Assembly (NCBI RefSeq): GCF_040566555.1
Contig: NZ_JBEWYP010000003.1
Span: 186,001-250,000, forward strand
DNA length: 64,000 nt
Direction: 5' to 3'
From: Sediminicola sp040566555
GTDB taxonomy: Bacteria; Bacteroidota; Bacteroidia; Flavobacteriales; Flavobacteriaceae
Shown: one piece after another, positions 44,426 through 52,035 of the stretch
How the letters are laid out: the number at the start of each line of letters is the position of its first letter
Numbering within the stretch: the first letter of the stretch is position 1
Notes under the pieces: generated by a model
What the model was told of the DNA's origin: nothing
Database searches by the model: none
What the model saw: only the letters and a program-made list of their open reading frames with translations
Program-made: the position numbers and the translations under genes

Positions 44426-45040
44426 TTATTCAGCGATTATGGTTTCTGCATTGTACATAAAGGAGTCTTGCATTTTTTCCAGACGATTGTCAAACTTGGT
44501 GCCGAACATAATATATTGGCATTTTTCTATACTTTCCGGAATACGGATTACATCCGAATAATCACTTGCCTTTACCAAAAATTCTGAATCTTCTACCATG
44601 AACAATTTCAATTGCCCTAGATGTATCCCATTAAGATAAAAGATACGACTTAATCTTTTGGGCGTGGCGATGACAATATCGGTTCCCAAATAGATTTCTT
44701 CCCTTTGCAGTTCAATATTGTGTTCCTCATAGGCACAGTACACCCTTAAATCGGTTCCATAGGTATAGCCTCTAAATTTCTCTGCAAGCTCCAAAGCCGA
44801 TTGCTTGTCTTTCACGTAAATCAATGCCCTTGGTGAATCTTCAAAGGCAGTTGCTCCGAGTTTCTGAATCGTAGCTATGATCATGGCCGTGGTTTTACCA
44901 GCTCCTTTTGGAGCTATGGCAAAAAGGCTGCTTCCTCCCTTAATTTTTGAAATCACCTCTTTTTGAAAAGGTGTAGGGGCAGTAATACCCTTACGTGCAA
45001 TGTTTTCTTTTAAGGTGGGATGTATTTTTTTAAATGACAT
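44426..45040 (-). CDS. single-lobe DEAD-box-like protein
   Basis: Only the N-terminal RecA lobe of a DEAD-box helicase is present (204 residues against about 400). Q motif TPFQKEV, Walker A APKGAGKT (43-50) and motif Ib ATPKRL are intact. Motif II is EDSE (150-153) in place of DEAD, and motif III is FGT in place of SAT. There is no second lobe, frameshift or downstream remnant; the next gene starts 11 bp after its stop. It may bind ATP or RNA without unwinding. It reads as a maintained short protein rather than a pseudogene. Confidence 0.82.
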   Translation of the reverse strand: MSFKKIHPTLKENIARKGITAPTPFQKEVISKIKGGSSLFAIAPKGAGKTTAMIIATIQKLGATAFEDSPRALIYVKDKQSALELAEKFRGYTYGTDLRVYCAYEEHNIELQREEIYLGTDIVIATPKRLSRIFYLNGIHLGQLKLFMVEDSEFLVKASDYSDVIRIPESIEKCQYIMFGTKFDNRLEKMQDSFMYNAETIIAE

Positions 45041-45109
45041 AAATATTAGGGACTATTAATTTGTAATTCTATTAGGTAAAAGCACTTTTGAATTCATATA
45101 GATATCTAT

Positions 45110-45275
45110 ATTTCGCACTCCTGCCACAAAATGGAACCGATTCACAACAATAATTTCTTGTGAGCTCCAAATGTATATACTTTAGTGGTATACAAAAACA
45201 GAATAAGAATTTTCATTTTCATATAGTGTTCTCGTAAAAGGGCTTTATCTTCTCAGGTAAGGTCCTTTTTAATTT
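45110..45275 (+). repeat. direct repeat copy B with hairpin (candidate small RNA)
   Basis: Second copy of the element at 44000-44160, in the same orientation. Block 1 is at 45208-45245 and block 2 (TTCACAACAATA) at 45141-45152. The closing hairpin GGGCTTTATC/GGTAAGGTCC (45240-45265) pairs fully as plus-strand RNA when G-U pairs are allowed, followed by TTTTT; on the minus strand it has A-C mismatches. That favours the plus strand as the transcribed one. It lies between menB and the single-lobe DEAD gene. Confidence 0.68.
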
Positions 45276-45297
45276 AATACCTTCTATAAGAGATCTC

Positions 45298-46140
45298 TTA
45301 TGGAATCCATTTGTTCTTGCCAAAATCGGGCTTGCGTTTTTCCAGAAAGGCATTTCTACCTTCTTTGGCCTCCTCGGTCATATAGGCCAATCGGGTAGCT
45401 TCGCCCGCAAATACCTGTTGCCCCACCATACCGTCATCGGTTAAGTTCATAGCAAATTTCAACATTTTGATTGATGTTGGTGATTTAGCCAAGATTTCCT
45501 GTGCCCATTCAAATGCGGTGTCTTCCAGTTCCTCATGTGGAATGACGGCATTGACCATCCCCATTTCATAGGCAGCCTGGGCGGTATAATTCCTTCCCAA
45601 AAAGAAGATTTCCCTTGCCTTTTTTTGTCCCACCATTTTTGCCAAATATGCGGACCCATAGCCCCCATCAAAACTGGTGACATCGGCATCGGTTTGTTTA
45701 AAAATAGCATGTTCCTTGCTGGCAAGGGTAAGATCACAGACTACGTGAAGACTGTGTCCGCCACCCACGGCCCATCCTGGGACCACGGCAATTACAGCCT
45801 TGGGCATAAATCGGATCAATCGTTGCACTTCCAAGATATTTAAGCGGTGCATACCGTCTTCCCCAACATAACCTTGATGTCCCCTAGCCTTTTGGTCACC
45901 ACCGCTACAGAAGGAATAGACTCCATCTTTGGTTGAAGGTCCTTCCGCAGAAAGCAGAACAACTCCAATGGAGGTATCCTCTTGTGCATCATAAAAGGCT
46001 TCATACAATTCTTTGGTGGTTTTAGGTCTAAAGGCATTCCTTACATTGGGACGGTTGAAGGCAATACGTGCCACTCCATCGCATTTTTTATAGGTGATAT
46101 CTTCAAATTCCTTGACTACTTTCCAATTGATCTTATTCAT
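45298..46140 (-). CDS. menB: 1,4-dihydroxy-2-naphthoyl-CoA synthase MenB
   Basis: The 280-residue crotonase-fold protein has MenB-specific blocks: RPNVRNAFRPKTTKELYEA, the GDQKARGHQGYVG loop with the usual disordered region after FCSGG, and VVPGWAVGGGHSLHVVCDLT. Later it has DADVTSFDGGYGSAYLAKM and the Asn/Tyr-containing C-terminus FLEKRKPDFGKNKWIP. It closes the second ring of O-succinylbenzoyl-CoA in menaquinone synthesis. The other men genes are not in this window. Confidence 0.95.
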   Translation of the reverse strand: MNKINWKVVKEFEDITYKKCDGVARIAFNRPNVRNAFRPKTTKELYEAFYDAQEDTSIGVVLLSAEGPSTKDGVYSFCSGGDQKARGHQGYVGEDGMHRLNILEVQRLIRFMPKAVIAVVPGWAVGGGHSLHVVCDLTLASKEHAIFKQTDADVTSFDGGYGSAYLAKMVGQKKAREIFFLGRNYTAQAAYEMGMVNAVIPHEELEDTAFEWAQEILAKSPTSIKMLKFAMNLTDDGMVGQQVFAGEATRLAYMTEEAKEGRNAFLEKRKPDFGKNKWIP

Positions 46141-46209
46141 GATTCGTGATTATAAACATTTTCAAAATACAAAAATAACGCTTCTAGTTGCGATATGGGA
46201 TGAATAGGG

Positions 46210-47460
46210 CTACTGATTTTTAGCCTCTATCCACTTGGCCATGTATTTGGTGCTGGCCATTGAATGGTGCATCAACATAGAGCCAATAAAATTACTTGCC
46301 CTGTGCTCCTCAAGACTGTTGAGGGTTTCATTTATCCGACTTAGCAGTTTTTCTTCCAGTATGCTCTTGTCATATAATTGGTTGATAATGGCCTCTCCAT
46401 TGCTTTGACATTTAGTCCAAAGCTTTTTGTCGGTATACAATGCGATAGCATTTTCAGCAAGGGATTCGGCATCGTTGGAGACCTTACCGCCCCAAGGAAG
46501 ATGGGCATGCATTCCTTCAACCCCTACGTCTGTGGTTACACTTGGGGTGCCACATATCATGGAATCCACCAGTTTTCCTTTTATCCCAGCTCCAAATCGC
46601 AATGGCGCAAAACTTACCCTAGCTTGTCCAAGGACTTCCTTTGCATCGTTGGCCCTGCCTAAAACCAAAAACCCTTCCTTGGGTTGATGCAATTGCAGGA
46701 TGCTCTCCGGAAGATAGGCCCCATAAATTTTGAGATTTACTGTGGGCAATTGTTTTCGAACCAAGGGCCATATTTCAGTTTTTAACCAACGGATCGCATC
46801 TAAATTAGGGGCATGCTTGCCATTGCCAATACAAACAAAATCTTCTCTATCTTCAAATGGCATCCACTGCATTTTATCACTTTCCCCTATGTTACCCAAC
46901 ATAAATGGTAGCTGAAGCAACAGCTTTTCATCAATTTTCATTTCTTTTAGCAACAGGTCCATTTCATAACTGGAAATGATCAAGGAAAGATCACATCTGT
47001 AGATGCTTGCTATTTCCCTTTTGGTCATATCGGCTTGTTTCCAATCCGTAATTGAGGCGGTTGTTTTATTCTTTTGGCTTTCCAAGCGAACGGACCTTAA
47101 GGAATGTAAATCTTCAGTATCCAGAATACGTAAGGCATTGGGGGTGTTTTTTGCAACACGCCACCCAAATTGCTCTTCAGTAAGGAAGCGGTCAAAAAGC
47201 ACTATGTCGGGATTTAATTCTTGAAGGAACAGATCAAATCCAGAGTCGTTCAATAGTATGTTTTTCTTAAAAACACCTAAAGCTTCCAAATTCATAGAAA
47301 ATTCAGAGGCCTGGGCTGTAGATGCAAAAGTGATCTGATAGTTGTTACCTTTGAAAAAATGTAATAATTGAAGCATTCTAGATCCCGCAGCAGTAGAATT
47401 TGGTTCGGGCCAGACAAAACCGATGATCAATATTTTTTTTGGGGCCAAAATAGCGGTCAT
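46210..47460 (-). CDS. GT-B glycosyltransferase
   Basis: The 416-residue protein has an N-terminal Rossmann domain (IIGFVWPEPNSTAAGSRMLQ, a PPexxG-like opening of GT4 family enzymes). The C-terminal donor-binding domain has KEGFLVLGRANDAKEVLGQA and FAPLRFGAGIKGKLVDSMIC, followed by GTPSVTTDVGVEG. It should transfer a sugar from an NDP donor to a cell-surface acceptor; donor and acceptor are unknown. Its start is 3 bp after the stop of the RadD-like helicase at 47464, a neighbour with no clear functional link. Confidence 0.85.
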   Translation of the reverse strand: MTAILAPKKILIIGFVWPEPNSTAAGSRMLQLLHFFKGNNYQITFASTAQASEFSMNLEALGVFKKNILLNDSGFDLFLQELNPDIVLFDRFLTEEQFGWRVAKNTPNALRILDTEDLHSLRSVRLESQKNKTTASITDWKQADMTKREIASIYRCDLSLIISSYEMDLLLKEMKIDEKLLLQLPFMLGNIGESDKMQWMPFEDREDFVCIGNGKHAPNLDAIRWLKTEIWPLVRKQLPTVNLKIYGAYLPESILQLHQPKEGFLVLGRANDAKEVLGQARVSFAPLRFGAGIKGKLVDSMICGTPSVTTDVGVEGMHAHLPWGGKVSNDAESLAENAIALYTDKKLWTKCQSNGEAIINQLYDKSILEEKLLSRINETLNSLEEHRASNFIGSMLMHHSMASTKYMAKWIEAKNQ

Positions 47461-47463
47461 GGG

Positions 47464-48975
47464 TTACATTTTCGAAGCGAATTTCTTGGAGATTCTAGAA
47501 CGAAGCTTCCGCTCATAATCTTCCTCCAACCACTCTTTGTAATTTTTAGTATTGTTCATGATGCAATAGGAATATAGGCGTACTCTATAGGATATCTCCT
47601 CCTTTAGCTGTTTGGCCAAGATCCGTGCATCAAAAATATCCTCACTATTTTCCACACAAATTTGGGCGTGTTGTTCTATACTCCTCTCCAAAACAGTCTT
47701 GGATTTAAGCCCCTGGGCAAAAACCTTCTTGTATTCTTCTTTAACATCAAAGTCTAGCGTGACAGAATTAGAAAACTTATCCTTTAATTCTTGTGGCATC
47801 TCATAGACAAAGTCGCGCTCAATATCCTCATCATTTCTAATATTCTCCAGGAAAAAGTCTGGAAAATGAAAGATCTCTTTCCAATCCATTGGGGCATCCC
47901 ACATACCAAACCTAGCCACATTGTTCCCAAGATCAATTACAGTAAACTCCTCCTTATTTGGCAATACCCTAGATCCCCTACCTATCATTTGGAAATAGAG
48001 GGTAAGAGATTTGGTGGCCCTGTTCAGGATAATGGTCTCAACACTGGGCTCATCAAATCCTGTGGTCAATATACTCACCGATGTCAATATGGCATCTGGG
48101 GTATTGGAAAACCATTTTAAGATCTCCTTCCGCTCAGAGGCGGTATTCTTATTGTCTAGATGACGTATCTTATATCCTGCTTTTTTAAAGGTCTCATAGA
48201 CGTATTTTGAAGTATTGATCCCGTTATTGAATATTAAGGTCTTTGTACCCTTGGCAATCTCTTCATAAGATCCTAAAAGTTTGCTCTGCATACTTAAATT
48301 ACCGTAAAGCTCGTCAGAAGATTTTACAGTATAGTCCCCATGGATCCCCAATTTCAAGGTTTTAAGACTCACATCCCGGTTATACATATTGGCACGGGCC
48401 AAAAACTTTTTCTCGATCAGATTGCTGATCGACTCCCCCATGATCAATTTTTGATAATTGTCTTTCATGGGTAGCTTAATATTGGAACTCAAAGGGGTTG
48501 CTGTGACCCCAAGGATCGTAGAATGCTTAAAGTATTTGAACAGTTTTCTAAATGAATTGTAATGTGCTTCATCAATAATTACAAGACCAATGTTCTTTAT
48601 CTCAACCTTTTCTTCCTGAAGTCGATTGTTCAAGGTCTCCACCATGGCCACAAAGCACATATACTCATCCTGGTCAATAAGTTCCTTGACGTCGCTATTG
48701 ATGATTTTGTTTTTTACTCCAAACCCCTTCAGCATTTTAGACGTTTGTGAGCTTAGCTCTATACGGTGGGTCAATACCACCACTTTTTTTTGTGTTTCCC
48801 TAATGTATCTTTTGGCAATTTCTGAAAAAACCACAGTCTTACCTCCTCCAGTGGGTAATTGGTACAACAAATTGGAACCGTTGGGAGATTCTTCCAATTG
48901 CTTAAAAATGGTGTTCAGATCCTCTAGTTGATAATCATATAGGGTCTTTTCCGCTTGTTCTTTTTTAATCTCCAA
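47464..48975 (-). CDS. DEAD/DEAH SF2 helicase, RadD/Res-like (paralogue 2, TTG start)
   Basis: The 503-residue SF2 helicase has Walker A LPTGGGKT, DEAH in LVIIDEAHYNSF, motif III GVTATPLSS, motif V ILTTGFDEP and motif VI QMIGRGSRV. It shares long, collinear blocks with 16194-17750, including CFVAMVETLNNRL and TLIFNNGINTS. A TTG at 48975 is the only plausible start: an in-frame TGA lies two codons upstream and the next Met falls well inside the helicase domain. No methylase or nuclease accompanies it. It is probably a DNA repair or replication accessory helicase. Confidence 0.83.
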   Translation of the reverse strand: MEIKKEQAEKTLYDYQLEDLNTIFKQLEESPNGSNLLYQLPTGGGKTVVFSEIAKRYIRETQKKVVVLTHRIELSSQTSKMLKGFGVKNKIINSDVKELIDQDEYMCFVAMVETLNNRLQEEKVEIKNIGLVIIDEAHYNSFRKLFKYFKHSTILGVTATPLSSNIKLPMKDNYQKLIMGESISNLIEKKFLARANMYNRDVSLKTLKLGIHGDYTVKSSDELYGNLSMQSKLLGSYEEIAKGTKTLIFNNGINTSKYVYETFKKAGYKIRHLDNKNTASERKEILKWFSNTPDAILTSVSILTTGFDEPSVETIILNRATKSLTLYFQMIGRGSRVLPNKEEFTVIDLGNNVARFGMWDAPMDWKEIFHFPDFFLENIRNDEDIERDFVYEMPQELKDKFSNSVTLDFDVKEEYKKVFAQGLKSKTVLERSIEQHAQICVENSEDIFDARILAKQLKEEISYRVRLYSYCIMNNTKNYKEWLEEDYERKLRSRISKKFASKM

Positions 48976-49082
48976 TAGGATTCAATGGTTTTTGGGTTTT
49001 AACTTTTTAAGGTTGAGGGAACCTTTCAAAATTAGCAGTTTTTTGCCCTTTAAAGAAATTTAAATTGGGGAAATATAAAAAT

Positions 49083-50006
49083 TTAATATCCCTTGGAGGT
49101 AGATACTACGTTCTTCAACTGCTCCCCTTTGGCCAATCGGTTATAATTTTCCAAGATTTGTGGAACGATTGATTTTGGAGAAGAAATACTTGCGATATGT
49201 GGGGTAATATGGATATTGGGATGCCCCCAAAATGGATGGTCCTGCGGCAATGGCTCCTGGGAAAATACGTCCAAGCTTGCACCTGACAAATGTCCGCTAT
49301 CAACCATATTGAGAAGGTCTTTTTCCACTAAGTGCCCACCTCTGGCCACATTGATGACATAGGCATCTTTGGGTAGTTTCTTGAACAATTCTTTGTCCAA
49401 AATGTTTCTGGTATCCTCTGTCAATGGCAGCAAACAGACCAAAATGGAGGTAGTGGATAAAAATTGGGTAAGCTCCTTTTTGCCTAGAAAGGTATGGATG
49501 CCCTCCTTACGGGAATTGGCCCAACCTTGAACTTGAAACCCCTGATGTTGAAGATCCTTGGCAAGGGTTCTCCCCAATTCGCCCAAGCCCATTATACCTA
49601 TGGTAACATCTTCCTTACTCAAGTATTCCTTTCTTGTCCAACTCTTTTGGGATTCTTGCTGTCCATAGAATGACAGATTTTTTAAATGTGAATAGATACA
49701 AGCAATTACAAATTCGGACATGTCATTGGCCAACATAGGGTCTACCACTCTGGTGATCGTAATGTTCTCCGAAATATCAGAATCAGCCATGATAAAATCC
49801 ACTCCAGCTCCCATAGATGCCACACACTTTAAGTTGGGATACTGTTTTAAGGAACCCTTTGGATGTTGCCAAACCAACGCCATGGTAATATCTTCTTTTG
49901 GATGTTCTTCCCCAAATTCATAAATGGGAATATTTTTGGATGTACTCAGTAGGATTTCTTTCCAATGGGAAGCTTTTCCGTCCTGTCTAATAATTACAAT
50001 GGCCAT
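49083..50006 (-). CDS. D-2-hydroxyacid dehydrogenase (GhrA-like)
   Basis: The 307-residue protein has the NAD(P)-binding loop GIMGLGELGRTLAKDLQHQG (G-x-G-x2-G) and the catalytic Arg in INVARGGHLVEKDLLNMV. The Glu is in SQEPLPQDHPFWGHPNIHIT and the His in PHIAS. SASKS/WANSRK after beta-2 suggests NADP preference. Close relatives are glyoxylate/hydroxypyruvate reductase A; the exact substrate is unproven. It is 3 bp downstream of the DUF6155 gene, so they are co-transcribed. Confidence 0.9.
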   Translation of the reverse strand: MAIVIIRQDGKASHWKEILLSTSKNIPIYEFGEEHPKEDITMALVWQHPKGSLKQYPNLKCVASMGAGVDFIMADSDISENITITRVVDPMLANDMSEFVIACIYSHLKNLSFYGQQESQKSWTRKEYLSKEDVTIGIMGLGELGRTLAKDLQHQGFQVQGWANSRKEGIHTFLGKKELTQFLSTTSILVCLLPLTEDTRNILDKELFKKLPKDAYVINVARGGHLVEKDLLNMVDSGHLSGASLDVFSQEPLPQDHPFWGHPNIHITPHIASISSPKSIVPQILENYNRLAKGEQLKNVVSTSKGY

Positions 50007-50009
50007 ATG

Positions 50010-50519
50010 CTAATCTATTATATCCAATGCCCTGGAAAATTCCTCTTCATTGGGCCATTTTTGATTATGTGTGGTTTCAAATATTTGTACGATCCGCTCT
50101 TTGAAATCTGACAATAGGCCATTTATAGAAATGTATTGGACTACTTCTGTAAAAGAATTGAGCATACTTTTAAAAAATGCATCCGGGACATTTTTGTCAG
50201 CGGAAAAAGCCTGGGCAATTTCGAGATTGTACAACATAACATCCGCAATCAATTGAGGCTCTACCCCTAATTTTATAAAGTGCTTGATAAATTTCTGAGC
50301 AACGGATCTTCTCGCTTTTGGACGCTTGCGTTTTACGGGAAAATATTCATTGGATATTTTCACCTTTGCTTCCTGCACCATTTTGTCCTCCTTTGGATTA
50401 AAGACAAAATCATAATATTCCTTTACGACGGGAAACCTGTCATAAAGGTCCATCAGTTGATCTGCTAATTCCTCTTGCCGTAGTTCTGCAAGGTATTTCT
50501 TTAATGCCCTTTTGCTCAT
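50010..50519 (-). CDS. DUF6155-family protein
   Basis: The 169-residue helical protein starts MSKRALKKYLAELRQEELAD and contains DLYDRFPVVKEYYDFVFNP, the pattern I associate with DUF6155 of Bacteroidota. It is rich in Lys/Arg in the middle (VKRKRPKARRSVAQKFIK) and has no membrane segment. The function is unknown. It is divergent from the RpoD-type sigma gene with 192 bp between, and precedes the 2-hydroxyacid dehydrogenase by 3 bp. Confidence 0.8.
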   Translation of the reverse strand: MSKRALKKYLAELRQEELADQLMDLYDRFPVVKEYYDFVFNPKEDKMVQEAKVKISNEYFPVKRKRPKARRSVAQKFIKHFIKLGVEPQLIADVMLYNLEIAQAFSADKNVPDAFFKSMLNSFTEVVQYISINGLLSDFKERIVQIFETTHNQKWPNEEEFSRALDIID

Positions 50520-50711
50520 AGTGCGATAATACCGACAATTGTTCCCTCAAAAGTAGTATTTGCTAAAATAATTCAAACATATTTTAGTGTAAATTCACCA
50601 AAATCTTAAATTTTTCACAAAAAAAGGCATTAAATGACAATGTTTTTTGGATTATCCATAAAAATAATGTATCATATAGCCTTGTAAACTTTCTAAATCA
50701 AAAATCCATAT

Positions 50712-51575
50712 ATGAGGCAACTAAAGATCATCAAGCAGGTAACAAACAGGGAATCAAAATCATTGGACAAGTACTTGCAAGATATCAGTAAAATAGATAT
50801 GATTACCGCAAATGAAGAAGTGGAGCTGGCCCAAAAGATAAGAGCGGGTGATCAATTGGCCTTGAACAAATTAACTACTGCAAATTTAAGGTTTGTTGTT
50901 TCCGTTGCAAAACAATATCAGAATCAAGGTTTAAAATTACCGGATTTGATAAATGAGGGAAATGTAGGCTTGGTAAAGGCAGCCAAGCGTTTTGATGAGA
51001 CGAGGGGTTTTAAATTTATTTCCTATGCCGTTTGGTGGATCAGACAATCTATTCTACAAGCTTTAGCCGAACAATCGAGAATTGTACGATTGCCTTTGAA
51101 TAAGATCGGGTCCATAAACAAGATCAAAAAGGCTTTTTCTTACTTGGAACAAGCTCATGAGCGTCCGCCTTCTGCTGAGGAAATAGCCAAGGAATTGGAT
51201 CTTTCTGTAAGCGAAGTAAAGCAGTCGATGAAAAACTCCGGTAGGCATGTAAGTATGGATGCTCCTTTGATTGAAGGAGAAAATTCCAATTTATATGATG
51301 TACTTAGATCAGGAGAATCACCAAATCCGGATAAAAAGTTATTGTTACAATCCCTAAACACGGAAATTAACAGGGCTTTGGAAACACTTTCACAAAGAGA
51401 AGCCGATGTGGTAAAACTATACTACGGGATTGGAGACCAACATTCCATGACCTTGGCCGAAATAGGACAGACATTTGATCTGACCAGGGAAAGAGTAAGA
51501 CAAATAAGGGAAAAGGCCATCAGAAAGCTCAGACACAACTCTAGAAGCAAGATTCTAAAGACTTATTTGGGATAA
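50712..51575 (+). CDS. rpoD: RpoD-type RNA polymerase sigma factor
   Basis: The 287-residue protein has the short Bacteroidota primary-sigma architecture without region 1.1. Region 1.2 is SLDKYLQDISKIDMITANEE. Region 2 has NLRFVVSVAKQYQNQGLKLP and FKFISYAVWWIRQSILQALA. Region 3 has RIVRLPLNKIGSINKIKKAF, and region 4 has LTRERVRQIREKAIRKLRHN. Several residues differ from the form I recall for flavobacterial RpoD (for example IIKQ for ITKQ and LSQREADVVKLYYG for LTPREADVIRLYFG), so this may be a second RpoD-like paralogue. Confidence 0.9.
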   Translation: MRQLKIIKQVTNRESKSLDKYLQDISKIDMITANEEVELAQKIRAGDQLALNKLTTANLRFVVSVAKQYQNQGLKLPDLINEGNVGLVKAAKRFDETRGFKFISYAVWWIRQSILQALAEQSRIVRLPLNKIGSINKIKKAFSYLEQAHERPPSAEEIAKELDLSVSEVKQSMKNSGRHVSMDAPLIEGENSNLYDVLRSGESPNPDKKLLLQSLNTEINRALETLSQREADVVKLYYGIGDQHSMTLAEIGQTFDLTRERVRQIREKAIRKLRHNSRSKILKTYLG

Positions 51576-51608
51576 TAATTGCACTTAATGATTTTTATAT
51601 AAAAAAAA

Positions 51609-51630
51609 GGAGCACCCAATAAGGTGCTCC
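51609..51630. terminator. bidirectional terminator between rpoD-type gene and micropeptide genes
   Basis: GGAGCACC-CAATAA-GGTGCTCC has an 8-bp perfect stem with eight A on the left and seven T on the right. It ends rpoD-type transcription 33 nt after the stop and lies 23 nt after the stop of the minus-strand micropeptide gene at 51654. Confidence 0.92.
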
Positions 51631-51653
51631 TTTTTTTAGTGGCTCTAATAGCA

Positions 51654-51755
51654 CTATGAATAATTCAACTTATTAATATTAAAGTTGACCAAGATTTCGT
51701 TTAAATCTTGCATAAAGCTCAAATAAGCTGCGTTGTCTTGATTTTGGTTTGCCAT
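51654..51755 (-). CDS. micropeptide 1 (33 residues, YLxFxxDLNEIL family)
   Basis: An ATG-to-TAG frame encodes 33 residues. It begins MANQNQDNAAYLSFMQDLNE and ends NKLNYS. The core YLxFxxDLNEIL is shared with the next gene upstream (51787-51885): 11 of the 23 aligned C-terminal positions are identical. The leader just before the ATG contains TTAAAACCC in both genes. A strong terminator follows 23 nt after the stop. The predicted peptide is an acidic amphipathic helix without signal or membrane segment. The function is unknown and I know of no named family. Confidence 0.65.
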   Translation of the reverse strand: MANQNQDNAAYLSFMQDLNEILVNFNINKLNYS

Positions 51756-51786
51756 AATTTGGGGTTTTAATAATGATGTTATTAGC

Positions 51787-51885
51787 CTATAAATAGTCTA
51801 GCTCCACCAATTCGTTTAAACTTAAAATTTCATTTAAATCTTTAAGGAAGATTAAGTATTCCTCTCCGTAGGTGTCGTATAACAT
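51787..51885 (-). CDS. micropeptide 2 (32 residues, YLxFxxDLNEIL family)
   Basis: An ATG-to-TAG frame encodes 32 residues. It starts MLYDTYGEEYLIFLKDLNEI and ends VELDYL. It aligns without gaps to micropeptide 1 from the YL pair to the last Tyr. It lies 31 bp upstream of micropeptide 1 and 150 bp after the stop of the YaiO-type gene. No terminator is visible in that 150 bp, so it may be read from the six-gene operon. A possible -7 (TAAGTTTA, near TAnnTTTG) also lies about 55-60 bp before the ATG. Function unknown. Confidence 0.65.
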   Translation of the reverse strand: MLYDTYGEEYLIFLKDLNEILSLNELVELDYL

Positions 51886-52035
51886 AATTAAGTTCGGGTT
51901 TTAATTAATTTAAAATTTGGGACTTTAAATCTATGGAGTAAACTTATTTAATTAGTACAAACAAAAAAACATTTTGTGGTGAAGGTGCTTTTTTTTGTTG
52001 TAAAAACAAGCTCTTTTATGGGCTGACCTTGTTTG

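Noticed and set aside
44148..44561. 137-codon plus-strand frame over the DUF2007 gene
   Set aside because: It covers two well-supported minus-strand genes and part of the terminator hairpin; composition is not protein-like.
44426..45040. Reading the single-lobe DEAD protein as a frameshifted pseudogene
   Set aside because: No second-lobe motifs (such as HRxGRxGR) are found downstream in any frame, and the next gene begins 11 bp later.
44097..45222. Short minus-strand frames starting MKMKI in both repeat copies
   Set aside because: They run only 12 and 26 codons and diverge completely after five residues, so the conservation is at the DNA or RNA level rather than in protein.
51950..52015. 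Terminator between the YaiO-type gene and the micropeptides
   Set aside because: GCTTGTTTTT and a run of A can pair imperfectly on the minus strand, but no T-run follows, so it does not qualify.
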